A program made the position numbers and the translations under genes. A model generated the notes under the pieces. It did no database searches. It had not been told where the DNA came from and worked only from the letters and a program-made list of their open reading frames with translations. This document shows positions 1 through 10,806 of a DNA stretch of 64,000 nucleotides, in pieces (the stretch's first letter is position 1; every line of letters starts with the position of its first letter). The stretch comes from an uncultured Neomegalonema sp. (GTDB lineage: Bacteria > Pseudomonadota > Alphaproteobacteria > Rhodobacterales > Rhodobacteraceae), in contig CALFVD010000013.1 in assembly GCA_937928005.1 (NCBI GenBank), positions 45,665-109,664 on the forward strand, given 5' to 3'.

Positions 1-1792
1 CGGCATTCTTGTCCTCGATGAAATCGCCAAGCTGGCTGTCTTCCTCGTCGCCAATGGGCGTCTCCAGCGAAATCGGCTCCTTGGCGATCTTCATCACCTT
101 GCGCACCTTCTCCAGCGGCATCTGGAGTTTTTCGGCCAGTTCCTCCGGCGTCGGCTCGCGACCGATTTCGTGTAGCATCTGGCGGCCCGTGCGGACCAGC
201 TTGTTGATCGTCTCGATCATGTGGACCGGGATACGAATCGTGCGGGCCTGATCGGCGATGGAGCGGGTAATCGCCTGCCTGATCCACCACGTCGCATAGG
301 TAGAGAACTTGTAACCACGGCGGTATTCAAACTTATCGACGGCCTTCATCAGACCGATATTGCCTTCCTGAATCAGATCGAGGAATTGCAGGCCACGGTT
401 GGTGTATTTCTTGGCAATCGAGATCACGAGGCGCAGGTTGGCCTCGACCATCTCCTGCTTGGCCTGACGTGCTTCCTTTTCGCCCTTCTGGACGGTCTGG
501 ACGATGCGGCGATATTCGGGGATATCGACGCCGACGAGACGCCCGATTTCGGCGATGTCGTCGCGAATTTCGGTAACTTTTTCGCGATCATTCTCGATCA
601 GCTTTGCCCAGCCCTTGCCAGGAAGCTTGGATACGCGCTCGATCCAGCGGGGGTCGAGTTCGGAGCCACGGTATTCGGCGATGAATTCGGGGCGCTTGAC
701 CTTGTGCTTATCAGAGACTTTCACAAGCTGCGTCTCAAGGTTCATCAGGCGTCGGTTGATGCCGTAAAGCTGATCGACCAGCGTTTCGATACGTTGATTG
801 TTCAGGTGCAGGCTATCGACCTTGCGCACGAGTTCGCCGCGTAGGCGCTGGTAGGCGAGTTCCTGCTTGGTTGAGAATTTCGAGGATTTGGAGGTTGCGG
901 CGGCAATGCGCTCCTGCTGCATCTTACGCAAGCCCTGATAGGCTTCGGCAATTTCGCCTAGTGTCTCTAGCGCCTGAGGCTTGAGTTGGGCCTCCATCGC
1001 AGAGAGAGACAAGGTATTATCGTCAAAATCGTCGTCATCCTCGTCATTAGACCCTTCGGCCTTTTCCTCGGAATCTTCACCGTTTTCGGCCTTTTCGGCT
1101 TGCTTTTGTTTCTCTTCTTCTTCGATGCGTTTCTTTTCCGCTTCCTCGGCCTTGGTCTTCTCGGCCTCGATTTTCGCGTTCTCGATTCGCTGCGCTTCAG
1201 GGATTGACCCGGCATTAGGGTCTTCAAAAGTCTTGCCGAAAGTCGCGTCGAGGTCGATCACGTCGCGCAGGAGGATATCCCCCTCGATCAGTTCCTCGCG
1301 CCAGATGGTGATGGCCTGAAAGGTGAGGGGGCTTTCGCATAGCCCGCCAATCATCGTGTTGCGGCCCGCTTCGATGCGCTTGGCGATGGCGATTTCGCCC
1401 TCACGGGACAGCAACTCGACCGATCCCATCTCGCGCAGGTACATGCGCACGGGGTCATCGGTGCGGTCGACCACCTCGGTAGTGCTGGCGGAAGTGGTGA
1501 TCTCGCGGGAGGTCGATTCGCCCATCTTCTCGTCTTTGGGCGCTTCTTCCTCGGAGCCATCATCCTCGACGACATTGACGCCCATCTCAGAGAGCATGGA
1601 CATGACGTCTTCGATTTGGTCGGGAGAGACCTTATCGGAGGGCAATACGCGGTTCAGTTCGTCATAGGTAATGGTCCCACGGGCCTTGGCCTTCTGGATC
1701 ATCTTCTTGACGGATGCCTGACTCATGTCGAGAACTGGAGCCTCGGCTCCGGTATTCGTATCAGGCTCCGCGTTCACGTCTTTAGCAGCCAT
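1..1792 (-). CDS. rpoD: RNA polymerase sigma factor RpoD (sigma-70), truncated by window edge
   Basis: Reverse-strand translation from ATG at 1792 gives [11 protein letters not shown]..., then ..[76 protein letters not shown], the sigma-70 region 2 signature; adjacent to dnaG. Confidence 0.97.
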   Translation of the reverse strand, partial: MAAKDVNAEPDTNTGAEAPVLDMSQASVKKMIQKAKARGTITYDELNRVLPSDKVSPDQIEDVMSMLSEMGVNVVEDDGSEEEAPKDEKMGESTSREITTSASTTEVVDRTDDPVRMYLREMGSVELLSREGEIAIAKRIEAGRNTMIGGLCESPLTFQAITIWREELIEGDILLRDVIDLDATFGKTFEDPNAGSIPEAQRIENAKIEAEKTKAEEAEKKRIEEEEKQKQAEKAENGEDSEEKAEGSNDEDDDDFDDNTLSLSAMEAQLKPQALETLGEIAEAYQGLRKMQQERIAAATSKSSKFSTKQELAYQRLRGELVRKVDSLHLNNQRIETLVDQLYGINRRLMNLETQLVKVSDKHKVKRPEFIAEYRGSELDPRWIERVSKLPGKGWAKLIENDREKVTEIRDDIAEIGRLVGVDIPEYRRIVQTVQKGEKEARQAKQEMVEANLRLVISIAKKYTNRGLQFLDLIQEGNIGLMKAVDKFEYRRGYKFSTYATWWIRQAITRSIADQARTIRIPVHMIETINKLVRTGRQMLHEIGREPTPEELAEKLQMPLEKVRKVMKIAKEPISLETPIGDEEDSQLGDFIEDKNA

Positions 1793-1794
1793 GC

Positions 1795-3771
1795 TCAATC
1801 TCTTGTCCTATCGCCAGCATTCCCTTCGGAAGGTGGCCTGCCACTCGCGCGGCGTTTCTTCTTTTTCCACAGCTCGGCGTCGATGAAGCCCTGAACGCTG
1901 CCCCCATCCTCTTGGGCCAGCGCCGGTACGACCGTTGCCAGCGCCTCGCGATGCGCGTTACGTGCCGCGACCATGCGTTGGAACGCGCGATCGTCACCAT
2001 CTCTCGAAAAGCTGTCCTCCGCGTCTCGTCGTTCCAATTCCCGTGCGCAAATCGCCGTATAGCGATCCATTGCTGACGTTAAATGGTCACCGTCCGGTGA
2101 ATCATCAACAGATAACATCAGCCGCTCAAGGGAAGCGGGTGGTCGGGATGCGAATCTTTGCCGGATCTGCTCATGGAGCTGTGAGACGGACGGGCCTGTC
2201 TCCTGGTCGGCAAGATCGAAGTATGCTGATATTAGCACAGAGCGAATCAAGTCAAGATCACGATTCGCAAATTCTGCCTCAGCAAGCTGTTCGCAACACG
2301 CCGAAACAGTGTCGGGAAGGGCGAGGGCGAGGCGAAGAATTTCGGTTTCGAGGACGCTGCGCAGGTTGGGTGCGCCGGTCGCAACGAGGGCAGAATGGCG
2401 GGTTTCGGTGCGCGGTTGCATGGGCGTATTGCGCTTGGGCCAGCCGTTTTGAGCGCCAAAACCGCCGGTATTCCGGGGCTTTTCGGCGGTTGGGGGCGCG
2501 TTGAAGAGGTCGCGACGCCATTCGCGGAACTGGGCTTCGTAATGGCCGCGCACGCCTGCATCGTCGATGCCACCGAGGAGCGCACGGATGCGTTTGTCGA
2601 AGGCGGCGCGTCGCTCTGGGCTGTCAAGGGATTGGCGCTCTATTTCTATGCGCCACAAGAAGCGGGAGAGGGATTCGGCGCGGTCAAGGACCGAATCAAT
2701 CGCGTCGCGGCCTCCATCGCGAATCAGGTCGTCGGGGTCTTTTCCCTCCGGCATGACCGCGAATAACAACGTTTTGCCGGGTTGCAGGAGGGGTAGGGCG
2801 AGTTGGGCGGTGCGTTCGGCGGCGCGGATGCCCGCTGCATCCCCGTCGAGGGCGATAATTGGCTCATCCACGGCCCGCCACAACAGGGCAAGCTGATCGC
2901 CGGTTAAGGCGGTGCCGAGCGGGGCAACCGCTGCCTCTAGCCCTGCGCGGTGCAAAGCGATGACGTCCATATAGCCCTCAGCGACGACCATGCGCTGGCC
3001 CTTACCCGCCGCCGCGCGCGCGGGACCGAAATTATAGAGGGTGGCGCGTTTCGAGAAGAGGGGGGTCTCCGGCGAGTTGAGATATTTGGCCTTGGCATCG
3101 GCGCGCATGGCCCGTCCACCAAAGGCGATGACGCCGCCGCGTTGGTCGCGAATCGGAAAGAGGATGCGCTCACGAAAAACATCGTAGGTCTGGTCATCGC
3201 GCTGGCCAAGCAATCCGGCTTCGATCAGGATGGCATCAGAGAAGCCTTGGCCCCGCAAGGTTTCATGCAAAGCATTGCCGCTGGGGGCATAGCCGATACC
3301 GAAAGTGTCGATGGTGGCCGCGTTCAGGCCGCGCCCGTCGATATAGCTGCGGGCCTCGCGCGCGGCGGCACCGCCAAACTGGGCGCGATAGAAACGCTGG
3401 GCGGCTTCCATCGCCTCGGCCAGCCCTTTGCGCTTTTCCTGCTTTTCGCGGGCGCGGGCATCGCGGACGGGCGGGTCCATCCCGGCGTCGCGGGCGAGCA
3501 TATCGACGGCCTCAGAAAAGGAGAGGTTGTCGTTCTTCATCACAAAGCCGATCACGTCGCCTTTTTCGTGACAACCGAAGCAATAGAAAAAGCCCTTGCG
3601 ATCCTCGACATGAAAACTGGGCGATTTCTCGCCGTGGAACGGACAACAGGCCCAGTAATCGCCGCGCGCCGGGTTCGATTTGCGTGCGTCCCAGTCCAGC
3701 CGCTTGCCGATGGCCTCCGCAATGGAGGTCCGGGCGCGGAGCTGGTCGAGATATCCGGGTTCGATTGCCAT
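1795..3771 (-). CDS. dnaG: DNA primase
   Basis: Zinc-finger [12 protein letters not shown]...[16 protein letters not shown] and [30 protein letters not shown] motifs; start chosen at [15 protein letters not shown]. Confidence 0.96.
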   Translation of the reverse strand: MAIEPGYLDQLRARTSIAEAIGKRLDWDARKSNPARGDYWACCPFHGEKSPSFHVEDRKGFFYCFGCHEKGDVIGFVMKNDNLSFSEAVDMLARDAGMDPPVRDARAREKQEKRKGLAEAMEAAQRFYRAQFGGAAAREARSYIDGRGLNAATIDTFGIGYAPSGNALHETLRGQGFSDAILIEAGLLGQRDDQTYDVFRERILFPIRDQRGGVIAFGGRAMRADAKAKYLNSPETPLFSKRATLYNFGPARAAAGKGQRMVVAEGYMDVIALHRAGLEAAVAPLGTALTGDQLALLWRAVDEPIIALDGDAAGIRAAERTAQLALPLLQPGKTLLFAVMPEGKDPDDLIRDGGRDAIDSVLDRAESLSRFLWRIEIERQSLDSPERRAAFDKRIRALLGGIDDAGVRGHYEAQFREWRRDLFNAPPTAEKPRNTGGFGAQNGWPKRNTPMQPRTETRHSALVATGAPNLRSVLETEILRLALALPDTVSACCEQLAEAEFANRDLDLIRSVLISAYFDLADQETGPSVSQLHEQIRQRFASRPPASLERLMLSVDDSPDGDHLTSAMDRYTAICARELERRDAEDSFSRDGDDRAFQRMVAARNAHREALATVVPALAQEDGGSVQGFIDAELWKKKKRRASGRPPSEGNAGDRTRD

Positions 3772-3829
3772 ACGATGACAGATGCGACGTCGGCGGGCGA
3801 TTCGCAAGGCACAGTCGATATGCGCGCCC

Positions 3830-4489
3830 TCAGCGCAAAAGAATCGTCTCGGCTATACTATGCAGGTCGGCCCAGTTTTCCGCCCGGTGCTGCGCCGCTT
3901 CGATCTCGGTGAGGTGTCCGCGTAGGGCTTCGTCGCCGATGAAATGGATGCGCGATACATCAGGGGCGTGTTTTGCTGAGGAGGCAAGCTGCGAGGGGGA
4001 ATCGTCGATGAAGGCTGTGCGCCCAGCCCGTTCATGCAGCCAGCGCAGGGCCGGTCCTTTTGGGCCAGCATTGGCGATAACAGGGAAGTCGATCCCATGG
4101 CCGCGTAGATTTTCGATTCTGTCGGCATGGGCGTAGAAGGGCACATTGGTAAGGATGATGATCTGAATATCGGGCGCAAGGGCGCTTAGTGCCTGCACCA
4201 CACCGGGATAGACGCGCTGGTGAAGGGTCTGTGTCTTGAAAAACCCGCGAAAGAGGGTCTGGAATTCCTCTGCGCTTGCTTCTGTCCCGTCATAGCGCCA
4301 AAGCGCGCCGTCGAGTTTGTAGCTGGTCAGGCGCAGCGAATACCCCTGTTCGGTCGCATATTCGGCCAGATGTCCGGCCAATCCGACGATCACTTCATCG
4401 ACATCGACGGCAAGAAGCGGACGATCCGTATCGAGGGAGAGCGTATCGAGCTGAACCTGCACCTCTTCGGGCGGCTGCTTTACGTCCAT
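3830..4489 (-). CDS. HAD-like hydrolase family protein
   Basis: LAVDVDEVIVG near the N-terminus, IIILTNVP and FIDDSP motifs resemble HAD motifs I-III/IV. Confidence 0.7.
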   Translation of the reverse strand: MDVKQPPEEVQVQLDTLSLDTDRPLLAVDVDEVIVGLAGHLAEYATEQGYSLRLTSYKLDGALWRYDGTEASAEEFQTLFRGFFKTQTLHQRVYPGVVQALSALAPDIQIIILTNVPFYAHADRIENLRGHGIDFPVIANAGPKGPALRWLHERAGRTAFIDDSPSQLASSAKHAPDVSRIHFIGDEALRGHLTEIEAAQHRAENWADLHSIAETILLR

Positions 4490-4782
4490 TCCGGCGTATC
4501 TCCCCCCGGTAGAGCGCGACGGGCCATGGCTACATTTTCGGGCGGCATCTGCTGCGCTCCGGCAAAGGCGATAACCGCCGCGTCATCCTGCAACAGGAAA
4601 TCGAGGACGAAGCCGAGGAAGACCGGATCGCCCGCCCGTGCGCGGATATCGGCGGCATCGGTGCCCGCTTGGTTCAGTAGGCTGCCGAACATATCTTCAT
4701 CTCCCGCAATGAAAGAGAGGGCTTGAAGGCCGATGACGGTGGCCTCGTCTTTCGGTATCGGGATATGTTGCATTAGGGTCAC
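4480..4782 (-). CDS. DUF3572-like small protein
   Basis: 100-aa ORF with ALSFIAGDEDMFGSLLNQAGTDAADIRARAGDPVFLGFVLDFLLQDDAAVIAF, typical of this alphaproteobacterial family; overlaps the downstream gene. Confidence 0.7.
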   Translation of the reverse strand: MTLMQHIPIPKDEATVIGLQALSFIAGDEDMFGSLLNQAGTDAADIRARAGDPVFLGFVLDFLLQDDAAVIAFAGAQQMPPENVAMARRALPGGDTPEWT

Positions 4783-4936
4783 TGTGCCTCAAAGTTGTGC
4801 CTCGACTCATTCAATGGGGTTGGTGATACCATCGACGTGTTCATGGGAAAGGTTTAATTAACGTATTAAGCCCTATCGTTCACGCAGCCGATGCACGGCC
4901 CAGTCTTGGGCCACGAAACCCCATGGAGCGTCCTGC

Positions 4937-5302
4937 ATGTCGAAAACGGTTCTCATTGTCGAAGACAATGAACTCAACATGAAACTCTTCCATGACCTGC
5001 TCGATGCGCAGGGGTATCGTACGCTCCAGACCCAAAATGGTATGGAAGCCCTCGAAATCGCCCGCACCGAAAGTCCAGACCTGATTCTGATGGATATTCA
5101 GCTACCCGAGGTTTCCGGCCTTGAAGTCACGAAATGGCTGAAGGAAGAAGACGAGCTGCGACATATCCCCGTGGTCGCGGTCACGGCCTTCGCGATGAAG
5201 GGCGATGAGGAGAAGATCCGCGATGGCGGATGTGAAGATTATATCGCGAAACCGATTGCGGTTGCCGATTTTCTGGCTACCGTTAAGCGTTTCCTAGACT
5301 AG
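4937..5302 (+). CDS. divK: Single-domain response regulator DivK
   Basis: [35 protein letters not shown] at AKPI; immediately upstream of pleD. Confidence 0.93.
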   Translation: MSKTVLIVEDNELNMKLFHDLLDAQGYRTLQTQNGMEALEIARTESPDLILMDIQLPEVSGLEVTKWLKEEDELRHIPVVAVTAFAMKGDEEKIRDGGCEDYIAKPIAVADFLATVKRFLD

Positions 5303-5351
5303 TCGCCTGTAAGAGTCATGCCAGTAGGTTAGACGAGGAAGGGCCGGGATC

Positions 5352-6743
5352 ATGTCAGCGCGTATTTTGGTGGTTGATGACATCTTGCCGAACGTGAAGC
5401 TTCTCGAAGCGAAGCTCATGTCGGAATATTATTCGGTCCTCACGGCCTATAATGGGTTTGAGGCGATTGAGGTCGCCAAGGCCGAGCAACCGGACCTGAT
5501 TTTGCTCGATGTAATGATGCCCAAGATGGATGGGTTCGAGGCGTGTAAGCGCCTGAAATCTGACCCCGAAACCGCTCATATCCCCGTTGTGATGGTCACT
5601 GCCCTCGACCAGCCGACCGACCGCGTGCGCGGCCTTGAAGTTGGTGCCGATGACTTCCTGACCAAACCCGCCAATGATCTGGCCCTTTTTGCCCGCGTTC
5701 GCTCGCTGGTGCGGGTCAAGCAGATGATTGATGAATTGCGCTTGCGTGATGAGACATGTCGCGAGTTGGGCTTCGATGCCGGGTTTTCGGACATCACCGA
5801 TGATATGCTAACGGGTGAGGTTCTGCTGGTTGATGATCGCCCAAATGCCTCGCGCGCCATGGCCGAGACGATCAAAACACGCCTCAATATTGATTGTAGC
5901 GCCGTTGATAACCGCGACGCTGCACTCGAACATGTGCGCCGTGCGCCGCCCGAACTGGTTCTCATCAATTCTGGCCTTGAAAGTTATGATGGTCTGAGGC
6001 TGTGTTCAGAAATCCGATCGCATCCGAATGCGCGGCAATCTGCCATTGTGATGATGGTCGATCATGGGGATTTCAAGACGATTTCCGCCAGTCTCGATCT
6101 GGGCGCGAGCGACTATGTCATGCGGCCCATTGATGAGAATGAGTTGGTCGCCCGTATTCGGTCACAGCTTCGCCGCCTGTCCTATGCCGACCGTCTGCGC
6201 GACAATGTGCATAACAGCCTGAAGCTGGCCGTAACTGATTCGCTGACTGGTCTCTATAACCGCCGTTATGCGATGCCTCACCTTCATGCCCTGATTGAGC
6301 GGGGATCCATTGATGGCAATCCTCTGGCCGTCGCGCTGCTGGACATTGATAATTTCAAGGCCGTCAACGACACCTATGGCCATGCGGTTGGCGATGAAGT
6401 GTTGGTGGAGTTTGCGAACCGTATCCGCCTGAACCTTCGCGGCATGGATATGACGGCCCGTATCGGTGGCGAGGAATTCCTTGGGATTATGCCCGAAACC
6501 GACCTTGCCGGAGCGGGCATCGTGGCCGAGCGCCTGCGCGCGACCATTGCGGGGAAACCGTTCAAGATCACGCATCCTGAAAAAGACGCGCTGGATATCA
6601 CGGTGAGTATCGGTGTGGCGCTGATGTCGCCTTCACTCATGACGCCCGATGCATTGCTGCAAGCGGCGGATGAGGCGCTCTACAGCTCAAAACGCGAAGG
6701 CCGCAACCGCGTGACAATGTCGTCGCCCTCGGTCGCAGCGTAA
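5352..6743 (+). CDS. pleD: Diguanylate cyclase response regulator PleD
   Basis: Two receiver domains plus GGDEF domain with ARIGGEEF and an upstream RGMD (RxxD) I-site 5 residues before GGEEF. Confidence 0.94.
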   Translation: MSARILVVDDILPNVKLLEAKLMSEYYSVLTAYNGFEAIEVAKAEQPDLILLDVMMPKMDGFEACKRLKSDPETAHIPVVMVTALDQPTDRVRGLEVGADDFLTKPANDLALFARVRSLVRVKQMIDELRLRDETCRELGFDAGFSDITDDMLTGEVLLVDDRPNASRAMAETIKTRLNIDCSAVDNRDAALEHVRRAPPELVLINSGLESYDGLRLCSEIRSHPNARQSAIVMMVDHGDFKTISASLDLGASDYVMRPIDENELVARIRSQLRRLSYADRLRDNVHNSLKLAVTDSLTGLYNRRYAMPHLHALIERGSIDGNPLAVALLDIDNFKAVNDTYGHAVGDEVLVEFANRIRLNLRGMDMTARIGGEEFLGIMPETDLAGAGIVAERLRATIAGKPFKITHPEKDALDITVSIGVALMSPSLMTPDALLQAADEALYSSKREGRNRVTMSSPSVAA

Positions 6744-6749
6744 CCAAAG

Positions 6750-7271
6750 TTACTGACCTTTAGCCTCGCGTTTCTGGCGTCTTTCGCGCCAGTATCTCGT
6801 CTGTTCTTCCAGCCGCGAAAGGGCGAGATCGGCAATGGCCGTTCGCTCTTCATGGGTTAGGGTGGCGAGGAAGGTAGCGATTTTGTCGTTGTTCTGGGCG
6901 CGTAGGGTATTGCGGCCCTCGACCTCCCGACTCTGAGCCGCACGAAAGACTTCTGCATCGAAGGGTTCAGCCCTAAGCGCCGCATCTATCTCGCGGCGGA
7001 TAACATTGATACCGCGCCATTTCTGGCCCATGCCCTTGCGGGCATCGGCGTAGAAGGCGCGGATATCTTCGTGCCGATCTTCTGGTAGAGCCTCCATCAT
7101 CACGCGCGGATAGAGCGAATAGCCGCGTGTCGCCTTGGCGCGCTTTACCGCTTCGTCACCGCCGCCGAAGACCTGCCCGCCGACCAAACCGACGAGAAAC
7201 AGGTTGGCCGCCAGCGATGCGCCAAAGGCGATCTTCAGCCATTTTCCACTCGAAGATGAGGTCTGCGTCAA
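6750..7271 (-). CDS. Periplasmic CpxP/Spy-like (heavy-metal sensor-like) protein
   Basis: N-terminal TM then helical region with LTHEERTAIADLALSRLEEQ; overlaps the upstream ORF by 4 bp. Confidence 0.6.
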   Translation of the reverse strand: MTQTSSSSGKWLKIAFGASLAANLFLVGLVGGQVFGGGDEAVKRAKATRGYSLYPRVMMEALPEDRHEDIRAFYADARKGMGQKWRGINVIRREIDAALRAEPFDAEVFRAAQSREVEGRNTLRAQNNDKIATFLATLTHEERTAIADLALSRLEEQTRYWRERRQKREAKGQ

Positions 7272-7789
7272 AGCAGCACCTCCGGCCCAAGCAGAAGATC
7301 GGCATCGTCTTCCATCGCGAAGGCAAAATCGATCACGCCAAACTCCTGCGCCGCTATGTCGGAGTTAGGATTCAGCGCGCTATGCTCAATATTCGTACCG
7401 AACACAAAGCCCAGTGCGAGGCAGGCGGCGAAGGCAAGACCGGGGCGGAACACGGCATTGCCACCGAAGAACCGTTCACGCCATCCCGCACGGATGGGAC
7501 GGGGTGCGGGCGTTGCCACCTTGGCCGTCGCCTCTTCGGACACCATCGCCGCATCGGCCAGCACTCGCGACAATAGCGCATGGGAAGGCTCTGGACCTTC
7601 CCATAGGTCGAGCATGTCGTCGAGCGCGCTGGCCTCAGCGAGCGCCGCACGTGCGGCACCCGATTCGGCAAATAGTTTATGCGCAGCCGCTCGGTCCTCG
7701 ACCGGCCAGCCGTCGATATCGCCACCATAGGCGAGCGCGTGTTCCTCGAAATCTTGTATCGTCATCATGTTATTCGCACTCATAATCAT
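7268..7789 (-). CDS. Putative membrane-anchored anti-sigma-like protein
   Basis: Cytoplasmic N-terminal region, one TM (FAACLALGFVFGTNI), located directly after the ECF sigma gene. Confidence 0.45.
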   Translation of the reverse strand: MIMSANNMMTIQDFEEHALAYGGDIDGWPVEDRAAAHKLFAESGAARAALAEASALDDMLDLWEGPEPSHALLSRVLADAAMVSEEATAKVATPAPRPIRAGWRERFFGGNAVFRPGLAFAACLALGFVFGTNIEHSALNPNSDIAAQEFGVIDFAFAMEDDADLLLGPEVLL

Positions 7790-7795
7790 CGTGCC

Positions 7796-8458
7796 TCATT
7801 CTTCCAACAATAATGCCCGCTGTCCGGCAAGCTTGTCACGTAATGCGCGCCGTCCACGAGAGAGAAGGGATTCGACTGCTTCCACGGTTACACCAAGGAT
7901 TTCCGCCGTTTCGTCATTCCCACGCTCTTCAAAATGGCGCATCTGAATTGCCGCCCGCTGGCGTTCAGGTAGGGTTTCCATCGCATCTTTCAGCAGGGTG
8001 AGTCGTTCTTCGGCCTCCATGCCTTGCTGCGCTGATGCGCGATCATCCATCGGTTCGGCCACCTCTTCGAGTGAGGAGGATTTGCGTTTACGAAGACGAT
8101 CATAACAGAGATTGAGCGCAACCTTGTGTAACCATGTGGAGAACTTGGCTTTACCCGGCTCCCACTTGGCGGCGTTGCGCCATGCGCGTAGCATGGTTTC
8201 CTGCGCCACATCCTCGGCTTCGGCGGTGTCACGTAACATCCTTGTGGCCAGCGCCAGCACGCGCCCGATATGGCGTTCGGTCAGGATGCGCGCCGCCGAT
8301 TGGTCGCCGCCCGCAAATTGGGCGATTAGCGTGTCGTCGTCGCTCTCCGCCGTCGCAGGGCGCATCGCGGTCTCAGCCATATGCGCGCGCTCCTGCCGCC
8401 ATCCGGTACGGTCGGCATCGCGCGATCCGGCGAGGGATGTCATTGCCCCAGCGGTCAT
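7796..8458 (-). CDS. ECF-type RNA polymerase sigma factor
   Basis: Sigma region 2 (RMLRDTAEAEDVAQETMLRAWRNAAKWEPGKAKFSTWLHKVALNLCYDRLRKR) and region 4 (LPERQRAAIQMRHFEERGNDETAEILGVTVEAVESLLSRGRRALRD). Confidence 0.93.
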   Translation of the reverse strand: MTAGAMTSLAGSRDADRTGWRQERAHMAETAMRPATAESDDDTLIAQFAGGDQSAARILTERHIGRVLALATRMLRDTAEAEDVAQETMLRAWRNAAKWEPGKAKFSTWLHKVALNLCYDRLRKRKSSSLEEVAEPMDDRASAQQGMEAEERLTLLKDAMETLPERQRAAIQMRHFEERGNDETAEILGVTVEAVESLLSRGRRALRDKLAGQRALLLEE

Positions 8459-9003
8459 CGGCCTGCCTCCTGCAAGGTGACGATTCCATTGCCATCTACA
8501 TCCGCCCGATCGAACATCGCCATCATTCGCGCGTCAAGATCAGCCAGCGTCATGCTGCTCCGCCCCGCGCCCCCGGCTCGCCTATGTCTTTGCATACCCG
8601 TTCGTATCTCGTCCAGCGAGAGCATTCCGTCACCATTGACATCAAGACGCACCAAGCGGCGGCGGGCGCGTAATTTGGCAACTTCTTCCATCTCACGAAT
8701 ATCGAGTGCACCATTGCCATCGGTATCGGCGCGCTGGAAGCGGATGGCCAGACGGTTTGCGCGGCTATTACCACGCTCATCGGCACTGACACGGCCATCA
8801 CCGTTGATATCGAGTGCGTTGAAACGAGCGGCGGCGGCGCGGCGCATTTCATCCTTCGTGAGCGTACCGCTTGCGTCGAGATCAATTTGCTCAAAAAGGC
8901 GATCAAGCCTATCGAAGCCATCATGCTGATTTGCAAGCGCAATCTGGCTAGCAAACAGTGCAATTGCCGTGACGCCGGCGAGGACTGGCCTTGTTCGTTT
9001 CAT
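8455..9003 (-). CDS. Secreted EF-hand domain protein (five EF-hand loops)
   Basis: Signal peptide plus DLDASGTLTKDE, DINGDGRVSADE, DTDGNGALDIRE, DVNGDGMLSLDE, DVDGNGIVTLQE. Confidence 0.88.
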   Translation of the reverse strand: MKRTRPVLAGVTAIALFASQIALANQHDGFDRLDRLFEQIDLDASGTLTKDEMRRAAAARFNALDINGDGRVSADERGNSRANRLAIRFQRADTDGNGALDIREMEEVAKLRARRRLVRLDVNGDGMLSLDEIRTGMQRHRRAGGAGRSSMTLADLDARMMAMFDRADVDGNGIVTLQEAGR

Positions 9004-9183
9004 GCCCTATGTCTCCGTCTGCCTCGTTTCGATGCCTGTGATACGCGGGCTACCCGCGATTCCGTCGGTTTTGCTACGAAAACTTTTGCAATCGAGCGAC
9101 ATGACGACGCAAGGCGATCAGCGCCGTTCAAAAAAGGGATGCAAAACGGTATCGCTCAAATCGATCTCGTTGAGGAGCGCCGA

Positions 9184-9564
9184 ATGGCCATCGACACCGA
9201 CGAACGCAAATTATCGCCCGCATTAATGAAGGGCGTATCGCGCAAATGCCCTCGTTGTGGCGAGGCTCCTTTGTTCGCGGGTTATCTTGCCGTGCGCGAT
9301 ACGTGTGATTCGTGTAGTCTTGAATTTCATCACCACCGGGCGGATGATATGCATCCATGGATCACGATTCTGATCGTCGGGCATCTGGTGGTGCCGATGA
9401 TGCTGACGGCGATGACGTCGTGGAACTGGCCCGATTGGGTGCATATGACGCTGTGGCCCGCATCGGTCATCGTGCTGTCGTTGGTTATTCTGCCCTTTGC
9501 AAAAGGCTTCGTGATTGCTTTGCAATGGGCGCTGAAAATGCACGGTTTTTCGCGCCCGGGCTAA
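9184..9564 (+). CDS. DUF983 family membrane protein
   Basis: MKGVSRKCPRCGEAPLFAGYLAVRDTCDSCSLEFHHHRADD followed by two TM segments. Confidence 0.85.
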   Translation: MAIDTDERKLSPALMKGVSRKCPRCGEAPLFAGYLAVRDTCDSCSLEFHHHRADDMHPWITILIVGHLVVPMMLTAMTSWNWPDWVHMTLWPASVIVLSLVILPFAKGFVIALQWALKMHGFSRPG

Positions 9565-9634
9565 CGGCACGGCCTTGACCCCCTTGCCGCCCGCAGGTGC
9601 GCCCGCTACGTTTCGCGCAAAGTGGAGATGCCCT

Positions 9635-10054
9635 ATGCGATACTGGCTTTTCAAATCCGAACCCGATGCATGGTCATGGGATGATCAGGTGGCGAAAGGC
9701 GATGCGGGCGAGGAATGGGACGGTATCCGCAACTATCAGGCGCGCAATAACATGCGTGAGATGAAGATCGGCGACCGGGGGTTCTTCTATCATTCGGTGA
9801 AGGAAAAACGGATCGTGGGCATCGTCGAGGTCTGCGCCGAAAGCCACCCGGATTCCAAGACCGATGACGAGCGGTGGGATTGCGTGGATGTCAAGGCGGT
9901 GCGGGCTTTTGAGACGCCGGTAACGCTTGACGATATCAAGGGGAATCCTAAGTTGGGCGAGATTGCACTCACAAGACAATCGCGCCTGTCAGTTGCACCG
10001 ATCACCGCCGATGAATGGAAGATTATCTGCAAAATGGGCGATACGAAACCGTGA
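9635..10054 (+). CDS. EVE domain-containing protein
   Basis: MRYWLFKSEPDAWSWDDQ...WDGIRNYQARNNMREMKIGDRGFFYHS, canonical EVE. Confidence 0.95.
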   Translation: MRYWLFKSEPDAWSWDDQVAKGDAGEEWDGIRNYQARNNMREMKIGDRGFFYHSVKEKRIVGIVEVCAESHPDSKTDDERWDCVDVKAVRAFETPVTLDDIKGNPKLGEIALTRQSRLSVAPITADEWKIICKMGDTKP

Positions 10055-10806
10055 ATGCACCGGTCAATATCGTCTGCATGAAATGGGGTACGCTCTATGG
10101 CCCCGAATACGTGAACAAGCTGTATGCGATGGCCGCGCGGAACATGGCGCGGCCCTTTCGGTTCGTATGCTTTACCGAGGATGCGAACGGGTTGCGCGAC
10201 GAGGTGACGGTGCGCCCGCTGCCACCCATCGAGATTGATGCGCCCTATGAGCGGACGCCGTGGAAGAAGCTGGCGCTCTATAATGCTGATCTGGGGGATG
10301 TAACGGGGACGGCGTTGTTTTTGGATCTTGATTTGGTGATTATCGGATCGCTGGATCGGTTTTTCGATTTTCCGGGGGATTATTGCGTGATCCGCAATTG
10401 GACGCGGCCCAAGGATATCGTGGGAAATACGTCCGTTTTCCGGTTCGAGATCGGCGCGCATACGGATTTGCTGGATACGTTCCATGCGCAATCGACCCAG
10501 CATTGGGTGGATGAGGTGCGGATTGAACAGACGTTTCTGTCGCGTATCCTGCATGAGCAAGGAAAACTGACATTCTGGCCGGATGGATGGTGCGCGTCGT
10601 TTAAGGTTCATGCATTGCCGGGTGGCTGGAAGTTTCCGCGCCTGCTACTCAATTGGTTCCGCCCGTCGCGGGTGCCTGAAGGGGCAAGCATTGTGGTGTT
10701 TCATGGGCATCCAAACCCGGATGACGCGCTGGTCGGGCGCTGGCCGGGGGGGTGGTACAAGCGGTTGCTGCCCGCGCGCTGGATTGCCGAGTATTGGCGC
10801 GAATGA
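10051..10806 (+). CDS. Glycosyltransferase-like protein
   Basis: MKWGTLYGPEYVNKLYAMAARNM..FRFVCFTEDANGL..ALFLDLDLVIIGSLDRFF (DxD-like DLDL); GTG start at 10051 overlaps the EVE stop. Confidence 0.75.
   Translation: MNAPVNIVCMKWGTLYGPEYVNKLYAMAARNMARPFRFVCFTEDANGLRDEVTVRPLPPIEIDAPYERTPWKKLALYNADLGDVTGTALFLDLDLVIIGSLDRFFDFPGDYCVIRNWTRPKDIVGNTSVFRFEIGAHTDLLDTFHAQSTQHWVDEVRIEQTFLSRILHEQGKLTFWPDGWCASFKVHALPGGWKFPRLLLNWFRPSRVPEGASIVVFHGHPNPDDALVGRWPGGWYKRLLPARWIAEYWRE

Noticed and set aside
221-844. Plus-strand ORFs over rpoD/dnaG (221-844, 2950-3912 and similar)
   Set aside because: They are antisense shadows of rpoD and dnaG in GC-rich sequence; no independent protein-like motifs.
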